Shown piece by piece: positions 61,840 through 64,000 of a stretch of DNA of 64,000 nt. The DNA is from Macrostomum hystrix (taxonomy: Eukaryota > Platyhelminthes > Macrostomidae). A program made the translations under genes and the position numbers. The DNA lies in NCBI GenBank assembly GCA_950097015.1, contig CATNEN010000001.1, forward strand, positions 5,069,001-5,133,000, given 5' to 3'. The notes under the pieces are model-generated. The model was given only the letters and a program-made list of their open reading frames with translations. It was not told the DNA's origin and searched no databases. Position 1 is the first letter of the stretch. The number at the start of each line of letters is the position of its first letter.

Positions 61840-63300
61840 AGAATCTGAGGATATCTGAGGATCTGTAAGACAATCTGAGGATCTAGGAGGAAATCTGAGT
61901 ATCTGGAAGACAATCTGAGGAACTGGGAGACAATCTGAGGATTTGGGAGAGAATCTGAGTATCTGGAAGACAATCAGAGGAACTGGGAGACAATCTGAGG
62001 ATCTAGAAGGGATTTTGGAGATCTGGGAGAGAATCTGAGGATTTGGGAGACAATCTGAGGATCTAGGAGACAATCTGAGGATCTGGGAGACAATCTGAGG
62101 ATCTGGGAGACAATCTGAGGATCTGGGAGACAGTCTGAGGATCTGGGAGACAATCTGAGGATCTAGGAGACAATCTGAGGATCTGGGATAGAATCTGAGG
62201 ATCTGGGAGACAATCTGAGGATCTAGAAGGGAGTTTGAGGATCTGGGAGAGAATCTGAGGATTCGGGAGACAATCTGAGGATCTAGGAGATAATCTGGGG
62301 ATCTGGGAGACAATCTGAGGATCTGGGAGACAATCTGAGGATTTGGGAGACAATCTGAGGATCTGAGAGACAATCTGAGGATCTAGAAGGGAATTTGAGG
62401 ATCTGGGAGACAATCTGAGGATCTAGAAGGGAATTTGAGGATCTGGGAGAGAATCTGAGGATTTGGGAGACAATCTGAGGATCTGAGAGACAATCTGAGG
62501 ATCTAGAAGGGAATTTGAGGATCTGGGAGACAATCTGAGGATCTAGAAGGGAATTTGAGGATCTGGGAGAGAATCTGAGGATTTGGGAGACAATCTGAGG
62601 ATCTGAGAGACAATCTGAGGATCTAGAAGGGAATTTGAGGATCTGGGAGACAATCTGGGGATCTGAAAGACAATCTGAGGATCTGGGAGACAATCTGGGG
62701 ATCTGAAAGACAATCTGAGGATCTAGGAGACAATCTGAGGATCTGAAAGACAATCTGAGGATCTGGGAGACAATCTGAGGATCTAGGAGACAATCTGAGG
62801 ATCTAGAAGGGAGTTTGAGGATCTAGAAGGGAGTTTGAGGATCTGGGAGAGAATCTGAGGATCTGGGAGAGAATCTGAGGATCTAGGAGACAATCTGGGG
62901 ATCTGAAAGACAATCTGTGGATCTGGGAGACAATCTGAGGATCTAGGAGACAATCTGAGGATCTAGAAGGGAGTTTGAGGATCTGGGAGAGAATCTGAGG
63001 ATTTGGGAGACAATCTGAGGATCTAGGAGATAATCTAAGGATCTGGGAGACAATCTGAGGATCTGGGAGACAATCTGAGGATCTAGAAGGGAATTTGAGG
63101 ATCTGGGAGAGAATCTGAGTATCTGGGAGAGAATCTGAGGATCTAGGAGACAATCTGGGGATCTGAAAGACAATCTGAGGATCTGGGAGACAATCTGAGG
63201 ATCTAGGAGACAATCTGAGGATCTGGGAGGGAGTTTGAGGATCTGGGAGAGAATGAGGATCTGGGATAGAATCTGAGGATCTGGGATAGAATCGGAGGAT
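61840..63300. repeat. 20-bp minisatellite array, inverted orientation
   Basis: About 73 copies of GAGGATCTGGGAGACAATCT with point variants, in strict 20-bp register from about 61861 to 63240. A 120-bp higher-order block recurs at about 62421 and 62541. Long minus-strand frames (SPRSSDCLPDPQIVSQILRL-type) are repeat products. Confidence 0.95.
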
Positions 63301-63849
63301 CTCGGAAGAATGCCAAGAATAAAAGAAGCCATGCAGCTGGCTGACTCAAGGCATCCAAGGAGCTGCTTCCCTGAGCAGAAGTGCGACCCCCCCTACCCCC
63401 GGTCACGTCTGAGCGATTACGTTTTCTTCTGTTGGAGGAAAAAATGGGTGGATACCGAGGCGGATCACGTTTTTGGGAACAAAGGCTTCCGTTATGTGTT
63501 CCCCTCCCCCCATTAAACGGTCCGTGTATCTTACAAGAACACACCTTAGCGTTTTCTCCGTGTTTTCTCTGCGAGTGCTTCAGTGTTTCATTTGTGTATT
63601 CATCAGTTATTATACGATAGAAAGCTTATTCCATGCAATACAGCTAGCTAGCTACTAAGTCTCAAATAGAGCAGAAAATTTGTTGAATAATATAGAAAAC
63701 TGGGAATAAGACAGGTTATATACTAGGCAAACGATTGTAACGCCTCGATGGAGTCGACTTGAAAGGCTCCGCCCCATTGAATATCGCTTTTTACTTGTTC
63801 CTATCTGGCTGCACTTACTTTTAACATCGCACCGGAGACTGCAATGCCT
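63301..63849. other. Unique spacer with a GC-rich segment
   Basis: GC-rich stretches near 63380-63410 and 63500-63515 (C runs) contrast with the AT-rich surroundings. No ORF with homology was recognised. A promoter-like role is possible but not shown. Confidence 0.3.
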
Positions 63850-64000
63850 GAAACTGAGGATGTGGGATCTAGGATGCTTGACATTGAGGATCTGAAATCT
63901 AGGATGCTTGAAATTGAGGATGTGGGATCTAGGATGCTTGAAATTGAGGATCTGGGATCTAGGATGCTTGAAATTGAGGATCTGGGATCTAGGATGCTTG
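63850..64000. repeat. 30-bp minisatellite array, continues beyond window
   Basis: About five copies of a unit containing GGATCTGGGATCTAGGATGC and a CTTGAAATTGA segment. It shares GAGGATCTGGGA with the 20-bp array at 61840-63300. Confidence 0.9.

Noticed and set aside
61747-63544. Minus-strand Ser/Pro/Asp/Gln repeat proteins
   Set aside because: Products of the 20-bp array in overlapping frames. The unit is not a multiple of three, so all three frames give the same 20-residue cycle.

Overview
The window is nuclear DNA from an animal (bilaterian) genome. It holds five recognisable genes: PEX12, MED10, NUB1, UPF2 and a seven-cadherin-repeat protocadherin. All internal introns I could place are GT-AG, and exon phases join correctly across every junction. 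The species cannot be fixed from sequence alone. The gene set, an invertebrate-style delta protocadherin and extreme minisatellite load would fit a spiralian or another non-vertebrate bilaterian, but that is an inference.

Layout. PEX12 (coding exon 2160-3206), MED10 (4524-4979), NUB1 (8221-16824, five exons visible) and UPF2 (19664-42582, eleven coding exons, 1313 aa) all lie on the + strand in a row. The protocadherin (44448-55407, six coding exons, 1255 aa) lies on the - strand and converges on UPF2. From 55.5 to 64 kb I see no supported coding exon, only tandem arrays separated by unique AT-rich DNA; part of it may be the 5' non-coding region of the protocadherin.

The dominant feature is tandem repetition. 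About 28 minisatellite arrays (units of 12 to 57 bp) cover roughly 58 % of the window by my boundary estimates. Most introns carry their own array, often starting within a few bases of a splice site. The largest array fills a 14.9 kb intron of UPF2 with about 590 copies of a 25-bp unit. It is organised into 1854-bp higher-order repeats (74 units), with every third full period shortened to 1779 bp, which gives a 5487-bp third-level period. Two copies of a tRNA-derived SINE-like element lie in sense orientation just upstream of 3' splice sites, one in NUB1 and one in the protocadherin gene.

Functionally the genes are unrelated housekeeping or adhesion genes: peroxisomal import, Mediator, NEDD8/ubiquitin turnover, nonsense-mediated decay and cell adhesion. 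The + strand run could be ordinary gene clustering or a trans-spliced cluster. MED10 and UPF2 each have a consensus 3' splice site shortly before the ATG, but no spliced-leader evidence is visible here.
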